This document shows, one piece after another, positions 1-8,973 of a DNA stretch of 64,000 nt. The DNA lies in the NCBI GenBank assembly GCA_963788225.1, contig CAWBGI010000003.1, forward strand, positions 992,001 to 1,056,000, in the 5' to 3' direction. Position 1 is the stretch's first letter; every line of letters begins with the position of its first letter. Both the position numbers and the translations under genes were made by a program. This DNA comes from Sulfotelmatobacter sp963788225. Lineage in GTDB: Bacteria; Acidobacteriota; Terriglobia; Terriglobales; Acidobacteriaceae. The notes below the pieces were generated by a model. That model was not told the origin of the DNA and searched no databases. It worked only from the letters and a program-made list of their open reading frames with translations.

Positions 1-918
1 GGTCATGGCCAATTCGTCGGTTGCTTCGGAGAAGACGGCACCGCCGAAATCTACCTTCTTCAGCGGATCGGATTCCACCATTTCTGTTTTTCCGGTGGCA
101 GGATCGAAGAGCATGAGGGCGCTCAGGTCGAGATCGGGGCCCTTGTTCGTGTCCATGTAGGCGAGTTTGCCATCTTTCTGGAAACGGAGCGTGTTGCAAG
201 ATTCGAATACGTTGCAGGAATAAATTTTCGTGAATGTGTCGGAATCGATGCGCAGGATTTCCGTGTCGCCGTTCTCCGCGGATCGCGTGGCCAGGCGCAG
301 ATTGCCTTGCAGATCGAACTCCCAGCCCTCGATGCGCTCGGTGTTCTTGCGCACCAGCGTCTTCTCGCCGGTTGAAAGCTTCAGCTTGTACAGGTCATGC
401 CAGGCCTTATCGCGGTCGTTGAGGCCGATGTAGACAGTGTCGGGGTCGTTCTTGGGGATGCTCACAAGCTGCACGCGGATGCCTTTCAGTCCGGTGAGGT
501 CGCGTGCGGCGGGAACATCCGCGCCAGCAGCCGGCTTGGCCGCCGGGTCGACGGCATAGACGTTGTAGTTCTCGTCGCCGTCGTTGTCCTTCACGTAGAG
601 AATGTATTTGCTGTCGCGGCTCCAGAAATAACCGGCGATCGGGCGCTTGGGTTCGGCGGTGAGCAGGCGGGCGGCGCTGAAGGGCTCGTCAACGCCCTTG
701 ACGTAGATGTTGCGAGTGTCTTTCCAGGGCTTCATGAACGCAAGGTATTTTCCGTTGGGCGAGAGTTGCGCGCCTGAGATTTCGGGATTGCCGAAGATCA
801 GCTCACGATCGATCAGCGGGGGCAAGCCGGTGGAGGCTGTTTTATCTGCAGTTTGCGCTGCGAGGGAGGAGACGGCGAGGGCCAGACACAACACGGCCTG
901 GAAGAATTGTTTCATCAT
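1..918 (-). CDS. S9-family (prolyl oligopeptidase-like) peptidase, N-terminal part
   Basis: The reading frame runs from an ATG at 918 to the window edge (306 codons), so the C-terminal catalytic part is outside. The start has AAAGGAAA about 7 nt upstream. The protein opens with a lipophilic signal peptide (MMKQFFQAVLCLALAVSSLA) and continues as a WD40/TolB-like propeller with motifs such as SPNGKYLAFM and YFWSRDSKYILYVKDNDGDE. This blade pattern is usual for the N-terminal propeller of secreted S9 oligopeptidases. The Ser-Asp-His triad cannot be checked because the hydrolase domain is missing. A stand-alone TolB-like protein is the alternative. Confidence 0.75.
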   Translation of the reverse strand, partial: MMKQFFQAVLCLALAVSSLAAQTADKTASTGLPPLIDRELIFGNPEISGAQLSPNGKYLAFMKPWKDTRNIYVKGVDEPFSAARLLTAEPKRPIAGYFWSRDSKYILYVKDNDGDENYNVYAVDPAAKPAAGADVPAARDLTGLKGIRVQLVSIPKNDPDTVYIGLNDRDKAWHDLYKLKLSTGEKTLVRKNTERIEGWEFDLQGNLRLATRSAENGDTEILRIDSDTFTKIYSCNVFESCNTLRFQKDGKLAYMDTNKGPDLDLSALMLFDPATGKTEMVESDPLKKVDFGGAVFSEATDELAMT

Positions 919-1069
919 GACAAATTTCCTTTCGGCTTGCGACGAGTGCTTTCCGAAAATGTGAGCGACATTGGTCGGTCAAATTCTAGCAGGATGTTTG
1001 CCGGCGTGACGGCGCGGGCATAGTGCGCAGGGTCCGCGTTCATGACCAAGCCGGATGAGCCGTGCTAGC

Positions 1070-1411
1070 ATGTCGCGAGGAGTTGTTGAATGCCGTTTGT
1101 TGAACACCAGGAGTCTCAAAGTCATTGAGCGTTTGCCGGGCTGGTATGGGCGTTATTTCCATTCGCCGAGCATGACTTTCGCGCACTATGACTTCAAGCG
1201 TGGCGCGTCGATTCATGAGCACTTCCATCCGCAGGAGGAAGTCTATGAAGTGATCGAGGGCGAACTCGAGATAACCATCGACGGCGTGGCCGAGATCGCG
1301 CGGGCGGGCATTGTCGCAATTGTGCCGGCCAACGCGCGTCATTCAGTTAAGGCTCTGACTGATGGCCGGGCGATTATCGTTGACTATCCGATGCGACCTG
1401 AGTTCGGATAG
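1070..1411 (+). CDS. Small cupin-domain protein
   Basis: A protein of about 113 residues formed almost entirely by one cupin_2 barrel. Motif 1 is visible as HEHFHPQEEVYEVIEGELEI (metal ligands H-x-H, E) and motif 2 as PANARHSV. Such proteins bind a metal and act as small dioxygenases, isomerases or sensors; the substrate cannot be told. An in-frame ATG at 1055 is an alternative start, and neither site has a strong ribosome binding site. It stands alone, convergent with the delta-60 repeat gene. Confidence 0.7.
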   Translation: MSRGVVECRLLNTRSLKVIERLPGWYGRYFHSPSMTFAHYDFKRGASIHEHFHPQEEVYEVIEGELEITIDGVAEIARAGIVAIVPANARHSVKALTDGRAIIVDYPMRPEFG

Positions 1412-1473
1412 TCGGGACGCACCTTCTACTCTGCAGTTGTGCTGATGCCGCGATCCCGGTTCAAGAACCTCAA

Positions 1474-1540
1474 GAGGCTAAAGCCCAACTCGAAATAAGT
1501 GCCTTAACGCAGGCCTACAAAGGCCTGCTCCACCCGCTCT
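1474..1540 (+). repeat. REP-like palindromic element, copy 1
   Basis: Contains a short palindrome GGCTAAAGCC and, about 27 nt on, an inverted repeat CAGGCCTacaaAGGCCTG followed by CTCCACCC. The same order is seen at 48835-48905 and, reverse-complemented, at 48319-48378 on either side of a RAYT transposase; a degenerate copy lies at 19414-19450. It sits just past the stop codon of the delta-60 gene. Confidence 0.7.
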
Positions 1541-1547
1541 GCCGAAA

Positions 1548-2810
1548 CTATTGACTCAGGTACCGGACCAGCTTAAAGCCAGTGTCGAATTCACCGTGAG
1601 GCACGGTGGTGGTGAAACCCGCAACCGCCACGATCTTGCCGTCCTGCTGAATTGCGAGACCGGGAGCGCTGAGCGAGCTGGTTGAAAACGATGTTGTAAC
1701 CGTACCGTTGCTTCCGAAGGTGGTGTCGAGTTGACCCGTGGAGGTGTAGCGAGCCAGTGCAAACACTTGTTGCTGCGAGGTGGTGGATGCAATGCCCAAA
1801 GCCACGATATCGCCGCCAGTCGGCTCAAGCGCCATTCCCGAAGGGGCGACAGTGGGAAAAGTAGGAATCGGAGTAACCACTCCGCCATGAGTGGCGAAGG
1901 TCGCATCTGTGACTCCCGAGCTGAGATAGCGAGACACTGCAAGTCCAGTGGTCGTTGTGGTGATGCCGCCGACGGTGGTGAGGCTGCTGACGAGAACGCC
2001 GTTCACCAGGAAGTCTCCCGTGCTCAGAAGAATCACAGCGCTCGGGGAGGTGGGGCTGGGCAGTTGGCCGTTAATTCCGAAACTCGTGTCCAGTGTGCCG
2101 TTCGATTTATAACGGGAGACCAGGCCGTTGGATGAGGCGACCAGAATTTTTCCGTTGGAAAGAAGCGCGAGCCCGGCAGCGGACCGGTCAACCACCGACG
2201 CCTCGCCGTTCGTGCCAAAGGTGGAGTCGGCCTGGCCCTCCGCCGTGAGACGCAACAATACGCCGTCGGCAAACAGGATCTTACCATTGGACTGGATCAG
2301 CAACGTGCTAAATGGCGCGCCAGTATTGAAATTGAGCCCGGTAGTGAATATCCCATTGGTCCCGAATGTGGTGTCCAGAGTTCCGGTCGAAGTGTAGCGG
2401 GCCACGTTGATTTCCAGGCCGCCTGCGGGACCGGCGACCACAATCTTTCCGTCCGTCTGCAAGGCGATGGCTGTGGGCACTCCGAGAGTCGTCGAAGTGG
2501 CAATGCCAGAGGTTCCAAACGTCGTGTCCACGCTGCCATTCGTGTTGTAGCGGGCGATGGCTGCGATGGGGAAGCCGGTGCTGCTGGGGATTCCACCGCA
2601 TACCAGAATTTTGCCATCTGTCTGAATGGTGACAGCGGTGGCGATGGCAATGTTGCTGTTGATCTGATCTCCGAAGTCGGTGGTTACGATGCCGCCTGAG
2701 CCAAAGGTGGGATCAAGCGAGCCAGCCTGTGCGGCGGCCAGCGAGCAAGCGATGAGCAGGATCGATAGAGTCAACAACGAGCTGCGGCGCGACGTTGTGC
2801 TAGCGGACAT
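1548..2810 (-). CDS. Secreted delta-60 repeat (propeller) protein
   Basis: A 420-residue exported protein built from about seven repeats of the form LDTTFGxxGxxTTxF...(A)IQxDGKIxVAG, the delta-60 / DUF5122 propeller repeat. The start at 2810 is preferred because GAGGGA lies 7 nt upstream; in-frame ATGs at 2846 and 2858 lack a site. A signal peptide follows (RRSSLLTLSILLIACSLAAA). The family is found in secreted or surface proteins of environmental bacteria and has no known enzymatic activity. It ends YLSQ, so no C-terminal sorting domain is present. Confidence 0.8.
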   Translation of the reverse strand: MSASTTSRRSSLLTLSILLIACSLAAAQAGSLDPTFGSGGIVTTDFGDQINSNIAIATAVTIQTDGKILVCGGIPSSTGFPIAAIARYNTNGSVDTTFGTSGIATSTTLGVPTAIALQTDGKIVVAGPAGGLEINVARYTSTGTLDTTFGTNGIFTTGLNFNTGAPFSTLLIQSNGKILFADGVLLRLTAEGQADSTFGTNGEASVVDRSAAGLALLSNGKILVASSNGLVSRYKSNGTLDTSFGINGQLPSPTSPSAVILLSTGDFLVNGVLVSSLTTVGGITTTTTGLAVSRYLSSGVTDATFATHGGVVTPIPTFPTVAPSGMALEPTGGDIVALGIASTTSQQQVFALARYTSTGQLDTTFGSNGTVTTSFSTSSLSAPGLAIQQDGKIVAVAGFTTTVPHGEFDTGFKLVRYLSQ

Positions 2811-2968
2811 GGGGGTTCCCTCGCTTTCGAATTGAGCTGTCGGCATTACGACTTCCAACCGCTGGGAACCTTACCACTGAGTGCGCAGGAGTTTGTCAAT
2901 AAATTGTCACGAGGTTGTTATAAGAATGTAAACGCAGATTCGATTTACTCCCCATTCGTCTGGAACGT

Positions 2969-4027
2969 TTATTCCACCTCTTCGTTCCATTCCACGGTAC
3001 GCCGCTCGCGGCTGCTCTTGTGCGCCAGCATGATTGCGCGCATGGTCTGCAACGCTTGCTCCGGGGTAACTTCCAGTGGTGTTTGTTTCTCAATGGCGTC
3101 CCGTACATTCGCGTAGAAGCCGCGATAATCTCCGCGATCCGTTTTTACTTTCACACTCGGCTCGCCCACCACGCTTAAGGTCCCCCACTGGCTTTCGGCT
3201 TCTGTGCCCCAATCGTCGCCCCAATCTGTACCCGGCGGAAAATCTGCTCCCCGCAGCCGCGCTTCTTGCGGATCCACTCCACATTTCACAAACGATCCCT
3301 TCGTGCCGTGAATCAGAAAATGGGGACCCGGCGCAAACGCGATGAGGCGTGCCCGCGCCATCGCGCGCAGCCTGGGATACTCCAGGCAAACATCGAACGC
3401 ATCATCCACCTGCGACGTTTCGCGCTGGCAGAATGCCGACGCCGTAATCGACTGCGGCTCTCCAAACAACACCAGCGCCTGATCGATCACGTGCGGCCCC
3501 AGGTCAAACAGAATGCCGGCGCCAGGCTGATCGGCGCGTTCCCGCCACGCATTAGGCTTTGGCTCGAGGCGAAAGCGATCGAACCGGCATTCATATTCAA
3601 CGATGGTCCCCAGACGCCCCGACTGCACGATTTGTTTCACCGTGCCAAAATCTCCGTCCCAGCGCCGCTCCAGATAGACCGTTATCAAGCGCCCGCGCTC
3701 GGCCGCCAGCCGCACCAGTTCTTCGGATTCCTTTAACGTTGGAGCGAATGGTTTGTTGACTACGACATGGCGATCCGCCGACAAACATGCCTGCGCCAGT
3801 GCGAAGTGCGAATCATTCGGCGTCGCGACTATGCAGAGCTGGATTTCCTTATCAGCCAAAAGTTCCTCGAGCGTGCGCGCTACGCGCACATCGGGATATT
3901 TTTGCTGCGCGCGCGTTCCTCTGCGCTCGAGAATGCAAGCCAGCTCCATTCCCGGTACGGCGCGGATCACGGGCGCATGAAATGCTTCGCCCGCCAAGCC
4001 GAATCCGATCAATCCCACTCGCACCAT
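2969..4027 (-). CDS. Gfo/Idh/MocA-family NAD(P)-dependent oxidoreductase
   Basis: 352 residues, the normal length for the family. The N-terminal Rossmann fold shows VRVGLIGFGLAGEAFHAP (GxGxAG dinucleotide loop) and the conserved Lys of the NKPFAPT motif, which corresponds to the EKP catalytic lysine. The C-terminal alpha/beta domain contains GGxLxDLGxHxxD as GAGILFDLGPHVIDQALVLFG. Such enzymes oxidise or reduce sugars, inositols or similar polyols; the substrate is not evident. It is divergent from the small membrane-protein gene at 4190. Confidence 0.9.
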   Translation of the reverse strand: MVRVGLIGFGLAGEAFHAPVIRAVPGMELACILERRGTRAQQKYPDVRVARTLEELLADKEIQLCIVATPNDSHFALAQACLSADRHVVVNKPFAPTLKESEELVRLAAERGRLITVYLERRWDGDFGTVKQIVQSGRLGTIVEYECRFDRFRLEPKPNAWRERADQPGAGILFDLGPHVIDQALVLFGEPQSITASAFCQRETSQVDDAFDVCLEYPRLRAMARARLIAFAPGPHFLIHGTKGSFVKCGVDPQEARLRGADFPPGTDWGDDWGTEAESQWGTLSVVGEPSVKVKTDRGDYRGFYANVRDAIEKQTPLEVTPEQALQTMRAIMLAHKSSRERRTVEWNEEVE

Positions 4028-4189
4028 GTTGGTTCCCCGGTGTTCACGCTGCCCTCTACTACTCCGCTGTCAGAGATTTACAGCCTTCTGCCGATAGGCG
4101 AACGCTCCTCACAAAAGTATAAAGAAGAAGTATTTTCTGCATGCTGCACAGGTTCAACATGCTGGCAAGCCTTTCGGAGGCTGAAAAAA

Positions 4190-4348
4190 ATGAAGCCCGG
4201 ACCGTTTCTCTTGATCGCGTTAGTGCTGCTCATTCTGTGGACGGGCTTCCTGATGTTCCACGTCGCCAGCGTGCTGATTCATTTGCTGCTGCTATTAGCG
4301 TTCCTTTTTCTTGCGGCACACCTGGTGCGGGATACGAGCCTCAACTAG
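4190..4348 (+). CDS. Small lmo0937-like membrane protein
   Basis: A 52-residue protein starting at the ATG at 4190, with GGAGG at 4176-4180. It consists of two hydrophobic segments (LLIALVLLILWTGFLMF and VLIHLLLLLAFLFLAAHLV) joined by a short turn, matching the pattern of the lmo0937/DUF5670 mini membrane proteins. Function is unknown; related genes are often stress-induced. It is transcribed toward the frameshifted DUF3052 gene, with a perfect 11-bp inverted repeat between them. Confidence 0.65.
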   Translation: MKPGPFLLIALVLLILWTGFLMFHVASVLIHLLLLLAFLFLAAHLVRDTSLN

Positions 4349-4378
4349 TTTTCGAGCGACGATTTTATGGAGGCGAAA

Positions 4379-4422
4379 CGCCCTCAACTCTTCCAGCTAA
4401 CCGGCCGGAACAGTTGAGGGCG
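4379..4422. terminator. Convergent inverted repeat, possible bidirectional terminator
   Basis: Perfect 11-bp arms CGCCCTCAACT (4379-4389) and AGTTGAGGGCG (4412-4422) around a 22-nt loop, exactly between two convergent genes. On the plus strand it is followed by a short T-rich stretch (CCTTTTATT). The long loop makes a classical intrinsic terminator less certain. Confidence 0.5.
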
Positions 4423-4430
4423 GGATCCTT

Positions 4431-4836
4431 TTATTGCTTTCGATCTTTCAGCCGGCGCACAAACTTCAGCCCTGACCAGATCCCGGTCACGGCGCACACC
4501 TTCACATCGACCAGGCCCGTCGAGACCAATCTCGCGCATGACGTTTTCATCAAGGTCGGTCGCCACGCCGGAGCTTTTCTTCGGCCAACCTACCCACAGC
4601 ATTCCTGCCGGAGCCAGAACCTTCGCGACTCGCGGGAACTGGTTGGACAACTCCGCTCGAGATTTGGTGAAGATCATCACAAAATCCAGCGCGGTCCCTC
4701 GCTCCACGATGTCGCACTGAGCCAACGCTTCGCGCAACTCCGCGCGGACCTCTGCCGGACAGTTCGCCAGATGCACGCGAAACCCTGGCTTGATTCCTAA
4801 TTTTTTCGGTAGTGGTGTGCTTGAGTAGCCCGGCAT
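4431..4836 (-). pseudogene. DUF3052-family protein, frameshifted
   Basis: From the start at 4836 the protein reads as a typical DUF3052 member: GYSSTPLPKKLGIKPGFRV, FTKSRAEL, PAGMLWVGWPKKSSGV, DLDENVMREIGL. The next residues leave the family, and the expected C-terminus (GLVDVKVCAVTGIWSGLKFV) is found in the +1 frame, ending at a TAA at 4431. One extra base near 4520 explains this. Without correction the open frame continues to 4384. The family has no known enzymatic role. Either a recent loss of function or a sequencing error is possible. Confidence 0.75.
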
Positions 4837-4884
4837 TCAAGTGCTCGCGAGAAGGAGGAATCTGCAGATTAGTTCAGCAGCCAA

Positions 4885-4918
4885 CGGCCGAAGCCAGAAG
4901 CCCGAAAGCCGAAGCCGG
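4885..4918 (+). repeat. 7-nt-period repeat tract (single arm)
   Basis: Imperfect heptamers related to GAAGCCC/GAAAGCC follow one another immediately past the stop codon of the VWFA gene. The same unit makes both arms of the element inside mtaB at 11437-11523. No inverted partner is visible nearby. Confidence 0.6.
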
Positions 4919-5998
4919 TTACTGTACCGGCGCGTAATATCCACGCCGCGCTCTTACGCGAAAATTTTTCCGGTCAAGAGCGACGATCTCAATGGTGCGA
5001 AAGTGCCCGTCGGACTTCAGGTCTGCCGGCTTGTAGGAGACGGCGTACTGGCTGCGTAGTTCGTCCTGAATCTCGGCGAATGCGTTGGCCACGTCGCGAA
5101 TCTGGAAGGGGAAAAAGGCTCGCCCTCCGGTGGCATCGGCGATGCGTTCCAGTACCTTGTCGCCCGCACCCTTGGTGCCGCTAATGTTTGTGCTGATCGT
5201 GTAGACGATGGCCTCGGCGCGCTGCGCCATTTCAATGGCTTCCTCGCGCGTCACGTGGCTCAGGTTGTCTTCCCCGTCGCTCAGCAGGATAATCGCCCGC
5301 CGGGTTGGCCCGTTCTGAGTTTTCTTTAGCAGCCGCTCGCGGCATGCATAGTAGAGTGCGTCGTACAGCGCCGTTCCGCCGCCCGGACGCAGCATGCGCA
5401 CGCCTTGGCCCAGTTTCTCCGTGTCGTCGGTGAACTCCGTCGTCACTTCCGGAGTGGCGTCGAAGCCAACGACCATCGCCTGGTCATAGCCGCGCCGCAC
5501 CGTCTGGTTCAAGAATTCAATCGCCGCTTCCTGCTCGAACTTGAATCGGTCCCGCACGGAGTTGCTGGCGTCGATGAGCAAGCCCACTTGCAGCGGCAGA
5601 TTCGTTTCCGCGTGGAAGCTGCGGATTTCCGCGGCCGGCTTGTTGTCGTCCACGAAGCGAAAATCGGCCTGCTTCAGATCGGTAATGCGCTTGCCGTGCT
5701 TGTCGGTCACGGTGAATACGACGTTCACTTCGTTGATGCCGACTTTGATGCGAGGGATGTCGGTGTTGTTCGAGCCTTGGTTGTTTGAGTCCTGGTTGTT
5801 CGAGCCTGGATCGCGGGGCTTTTGATCGGAGGAATTCTGGCCAGCGCTATCCTGCGGTTTTGCTGGCGGGGTTTGTGAAGCAGGTGAAGACGCCGACTGC
5901 GTTAAACCTGCTTGACCTAAGCCAGCCACTAGTAAGAAAACTGCCACCGAGCGCAGCACCGAACTCTTGAAAATGTTGCTCGTGAGAATGCTCCCCAT
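4919..5998 (-). CDS. Secreted VWFA-related domain protein (acidobacterial type)
   Basis: Starts at the ATG at 5998, giving a signal peptide (SSVLRSVAVFLLVAGLGQAG) and then a linker rich in Q, N, S and P (about residues 35-85). The VWFA domain has the MIDAS DxSxS motif as LLIDASNSVRDRF, with GFDATPEV and the later LLSDGEDNLS. This is the acidobacterial VWFA-related family found in multiple copies per genome; a second copy is at 31532-32554. Such domains bind protein ligands through Mg2+; the partner is unknown. There is no clear ribosome binding site, but a TATAAT lies 9 nt upstream of the start. Confidence 0.85.
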   Translation of the reverse strand: MGSILTSNIFKSSVLRSVAVFLLVAGLGQAGLTQSASSPASQTPPAKPQDSAGQNSSDQKPRDPGSNNQDSNNQGSNNTDIPRIKVGINEVNVVFTVTDKHGKRITDLKQADFRFVDDNKPAAEIRSFHAETNLPLQVGLLIDASNSVRDRFKFEQEAAIEFLNQTVRRGYDQAMVVGFDATPEVTTEFTDDTEKLGQGVRMLRPGGGTALYDALYYACRERLLKKTQNGPTRRAIILLSDGEDNLSHVTREEAIEMAQRAEAIVYTISTNISGTKGAGDKVLERIADATGGRAFFPFQIRDVANAFAEIQDELRSQYAVSYKPADLKSDGHFRTIEIVALDRKNFRVRARRGYYAPVQ

Positions 5999-6007
5999 TT
6001 GTTGTTT

Positions 6008-6013
6008 ATTATA
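6008..6013 (-). promoter_or_regulatory. Consensus -10 hexamer close to the VWFA start codon
   Basis: TATAAT on the minus strand ends 9 nt before the ATG at 5998, and no Shine-Dalgarno sequence lies between. If used, the transcript would be leaderless or nearly so. No good -35 hexamer is present at 16-18 nt. Confidence 0.4.
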
Positions 6014-6155
6014 TCCGCAACCGCTCGAACCGGGCATTCGCTGGGCCGTGCCCTTCTGCCGGCGCATTCCGGCTAAGGCAAAAGCTTTCAGCGCGGAGAC
6101 TCGCGGAGAACGGCTGCGGAGATCGCGGAGGACTTCTGCGATGCTTCGCGAGGGC

Positions 6156-7124
6156 CTACTCCTCCAACCTTTTCAGGAACTCCTGCAACTCCTCGGGCAA
6201 CTCGCTCGTCAATGCAATCGTCTTCCCGGTTCGGGGATGCTGGAATTGCAACTCTGCCGCGTGCAGAAAATTGCGGCTCAAAGCGATCACGGCATTTTTC
6301 CCCCGCGCCTGGCGCGGCGCGCCATACATTGTATCTCCCACGACCGGATGCCCCATCCCCGCCACATGTACTCGAATCTGGTGCGTGCGCCCGGTGTCGA
6401 TCTTCACGTCGAGCAACGTGAACTTTCCGAACTTTGTATCGAGACGCCGCACCACCCGATAGTGTGTAACGGCCGAGCGCCCACCTTCGAGCCGGGTGGT
6501 CATCCGGGTGCGCCGCACGCGGTCGCGGCTGATGCTCTGGGACAACGTTCCCGCATCTTTCTTCACCCAGCCATGCACCAGCGCAACATATTTCTTATTC
6601 ACTTCGCGCGCCGCAAACTGCGCGCTCAGCTTGCGATGTGCGTCATCATTCTTGGCCACCAAGATTAATCCGCTGGTTTCTTTATCGAGACGATGCACAA
6701 TCCCCGGGCGCAACTCGCCGCCCACGCCGGATAAACTTTTCAGATGATGCAGCAGCGCATTCACCAGGGTGCCGCGATTGCGCGCATCCTCGGTCGCTCC
6801 CGCGCCGGCGTGCACCATCATTCCCGCAGGCTTGTTGATCACCGCGAGGTCGGCATCTTCATAGACGATGTCGAGCGGAATTTCCTCGGGGATGGCCTTG
6901 AGCGGCGCGCGTTGCGCCTCTCCCAGCACACTGATGTGCTCGCCAGCACGCAACTTTAGCGAAGCCTTCGCCGGCGCGTCGTTCACCAGCACCTGGCTTT
7001 CGGCGATCATCTCCTGCACGCGCGCGCGGCTGATGGCTTCGAGCCGCGCCGCCAGGAACTGGTCCAGCCGTTTTCCCGCGTCTTCGGCCGCGACAGAAAT
7101 GAGAAAGGGAAATGCTTCCGGCAT
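6156..7124 (-). CDS. rluD: RluA/RluD-family 23S rRNA pseudouridine synthase
   Basis: 322 residues. An N-terminal S4 RNA-binding domain (RLDQFLAARLEAISRARVQEMI, about 18-80) precedes a PseudoU_synth_2 catalytic domain with the signature HRLDKETSGLILVAKN; the Asp is the catalytic residue. GRTHQIRVHVAGMGHPVVGD also fits the family. RluD-type enzymes isomerise uridines in helix 69 of 23S rRNA. The exact target (RluD versus other RluA members) is inferred from the S4 domain and overall fit. It is divergent from the glutaminyl cyclase gene. Confidence 0.88.
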   Translation of the reverse strand: MPEAFPFLISVAAEDAGKRLDQFLAARLEAISRARVQEMIAESQVLVNDAPAKASLKLRAGEHISVLGEAQRAPLKAIPEEIPLDIVYEDADLAVINKPAGMMVHAGAGATEDARNRGTLVNALLHHLKSLSGVGGELRPGIVHRLDKETSGLILVAKNDDAHRKLSAQFAAREVNKKYVALVHGWVKKDAGTLSQSISRDRVRRTRMTTRLEGGRSAVTHYRVVRRLDTKFGKFTLLDVKIDTGRTHQIRVHVAGMGHPVVGDTMYGAPRQARGKNAVIALSRNFLHAAELQFQHPRTGKTIALTSELPEELQEFLKRLEE

Positions 7125-7212
7125 TTGGTGGAGGATACTACAGGCCGTCTTGGGAGATGGCCCGAAAGATCCGGTTTACGGCAGCAATCCAAATGGCTTA
7201 AGCTGGCCGTTC

Positions 7213-7998
7213 ATGTCTGGACGCGTCCGTCTTTTCGCATTGTTTCTGTGCGCCGTTGCGGCCTTAACGCTGGCGAAGCTGCCCGCTTCGCACCACGCCG
7301 ATGGCTATCAGGTGCTTCATACCTATCCGCATGATTCCCACGCATTCACGCAAGGGCTGATTTGCGTGGATGGACATCTGTATGAAAGCACGGGCATCAA
7401 GGGCGAGTCGTCGATACGGATGGTGGATTTATCGACGGGGAAGGTTCTGCAGAAATACGACTTGCCTGCGGAATACTTTGGCGAAGGGCTTACGGATTGG
7501 GAAAGCAACCTGGTTCAGTTGACGTGGAAGGAACACACCGGCTTTGTTTATGACCGCTTCAGCTTCTCGGTGCTGCGAACCTTTCATTACACGGGCGAAG
7601 GCTGGGGCCTGACTCACGATGAAACCCAGCTGATTATGAGCGATGGGACTTCTTATTTGCGCTTTCTCGATCCCAAGTCGTTTAAGGAGACACGGCGGAT
7701 TCACGTTTCTGACGAAAGCGGCCGGCCAGTTGAGAAGCTGAATGAACTCGAATACCTGCACGGCGAGATCTACGCCAACATCTGGGAGAGCGACGATATT
7801 GTTCGCATCTCTCCGCAGACTGGGAAGGTCTTGGGGTGGATCGATTTGAAAGGGATCATCGACAAGCGATCTCTGGGGAACACTGATGCTGTGTTGAACG
7901 GTATTGCCTATGACTCCGCCGGGGACCGGCTCTTCGTTACGGGGAAGCTGTGGCCGAAGTTATTTGAGATTAAGGTCGTGGCGGCTGGCGGACGATAG
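7213..7998 (+). CDS. Glutaminyl-peptide cyclotransferase (bacterial/plant type)
   Basis: 261 residues from the ATG at 7213. A signal peptide (LFALFLCAVAALTLAKLPA) leads into a five-bladed propeller containing HDSHAFTQGLICVDGHLYESTG, LTDWESNLVQLTW, GEGWGLTHD and NELEYLHGEIYANIWESDDI. These are family hallmarks of the glutamine cyclotransferases that convert N-terminal Gln to pyroglutamate on exported proteins. The next gene (lgt) is convergent. Confidence 0.88.
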   Translation: MSGRVRLFALFLCAVAALTLAKLPASHHADGYQVLHTYPHDSHAFTQGLICVDGHLYESTGIKGESSIRMVDLSTGKVLQKYDLPAEYFGEGLTDWESNLVQLTWKEHTGFVYDRFSFSVLRTFHYTGEGWGLTHDETQLIMSDGTSYLRFLDPKSFKETRRIHVSDESGRPVEKLNELEYLHGEIYANIWESDDIVRISPQTGKVLGWIDLKGIIDKRSLGNTDAVLNGIAYDSAGDRLFVTGKLWPKLFEIKVVAAGGR

Positions 7999-8008
7999 TT
8001 CCCGTTGT

Positions 8009-8821
8009 CTACCGGGTCGCACCCACCGGCTGCGCCGTGACGTTCTTCGCTCCCGGGCGCAGCCACCAGATCAGGCCGCCGCCGATCACCAGGCCAATCG
8101 CAATCAATTGCGTGCCCGTCATCGCTCCGCCAAACACTGACCCGCGGCCGGGATCGTCGCGCAAGTATTCCAGGAAGAAGCGCGCTACACCATAGATAAA
8201 CATAAAGGCGCCAAACACCTGGCCATCGAATTTCTTGCGCTTCAGCAGCCACATGAGGAAGAAGAAATTCGCCAGCTCGACTGCCGACTCGAACAACTGC
8301 GTGGGCTCGAGCGGCACATTCAGCGGAGTACCGGTGATCTGATTTGCCAGTGGATTGCGAAAGACCACTCCCCAGAAGTGATGCGTCTCTTTGCCGTAGC
8401 AGCAGCCCGCGGCAAAGCAGCCGATGCGGCCGATCGCGTGTCCTAGCGCGAGGCCGGGCGCAAACGCGTCACAAGTTCTCAGCGCGGGCAAATGATTCCG
8501 GCGTACGTACCACCACGCTGCCAGAAACGCGGCAATCAATCCGCCGGAAAACACTCCTCCGGCTTGCAGCGTAGCAATGCTGAAAATCTCTGATGGATGG
8601 GCGGCGTAAGTGCTCCACTCATTGATCACATAGAGCACCTTGGCGCCCACGATGCCGCAGAGCACCACGAGGATACCCAGGTTCCAGGCCTTCTCGCCGT
8701 CAATGCCGAGGCGCTCGGAGTTGCGCACGCTGATCCACAGACCGATCAGCACGCCCAGGGAAACCAGGAAGCCATACGTCGGCAGAAAAAATCGACCGAA
8801 ATGAACTAGTTGGGGATACAC
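8009..8821 (-). CDS. lgt: Prolipoprotein diacylglyceryl transferase
   Basis: A 270-residue integral membrane protein of about seven helices. It carries the Lgt signature GRIGCFAAGCCYG, with the catalytic-region Arg, and LEPTQLFESAVEL. It transfers diacylglycerol from phosphatidylglycerol to the lipobox cysteine of prolipoproteins. The start is GTG at 8821 (GTG TAT CCC, M-Y-P); no Shine-Dalgarno sequence precedes it. Confidence 0.93.
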   Translation of the reverse strand: MYPQLVHFGRFFLPTYGFLVSLGVLIGLWISVRNSERLGIDGEKAWNLGILVVLCGIVGAKVLYVINEWSTYAAHPSEIFSIATLQAGGVFSGGLIAAFLAAWWYVRRNHLPALRTCDAFAPGLALGHAIGRIGCFAAGCCYGKETHHFWGVVFRNPLANQITGTPLNVPLEPTQLFESAVELANFFFLMWLLKRKKFDGQVFGAFMFIYGVARFFLEYLRDDPGRGSVFGGAMTGTQLIAIGLVIGGGLIWWLRPGAKNVTAQPVGATR

Positions 8822-8924
8822 AATATGTTGGATGCAGAAACCAGGGAATTTGTACCTGAGTCAGTGTAGCAGGGAAATTCCCTGGGCTGATGAGTTCATA
8901 TGGGGGCGGCTCGCTTCAATTGGC

Positions 8925-8951
8925 GGACAGCCGAGGCGGCTGTCTCCACAT
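8925..8951 (+). repeat. GGACAGCCG palindromic repeat, copy 1
   Basis: GGACAGCCGaGGCGGCTGTC followed by TCCACAT. The same palindrome plus tail is seen at 61437-61464 and in a diverged form at 32609-32634; a related GC palindrome is at 37778-37805. Confidence 0.65.
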
Positions 8952-8973
8952 GAGCCATTTCCAACCATGCATT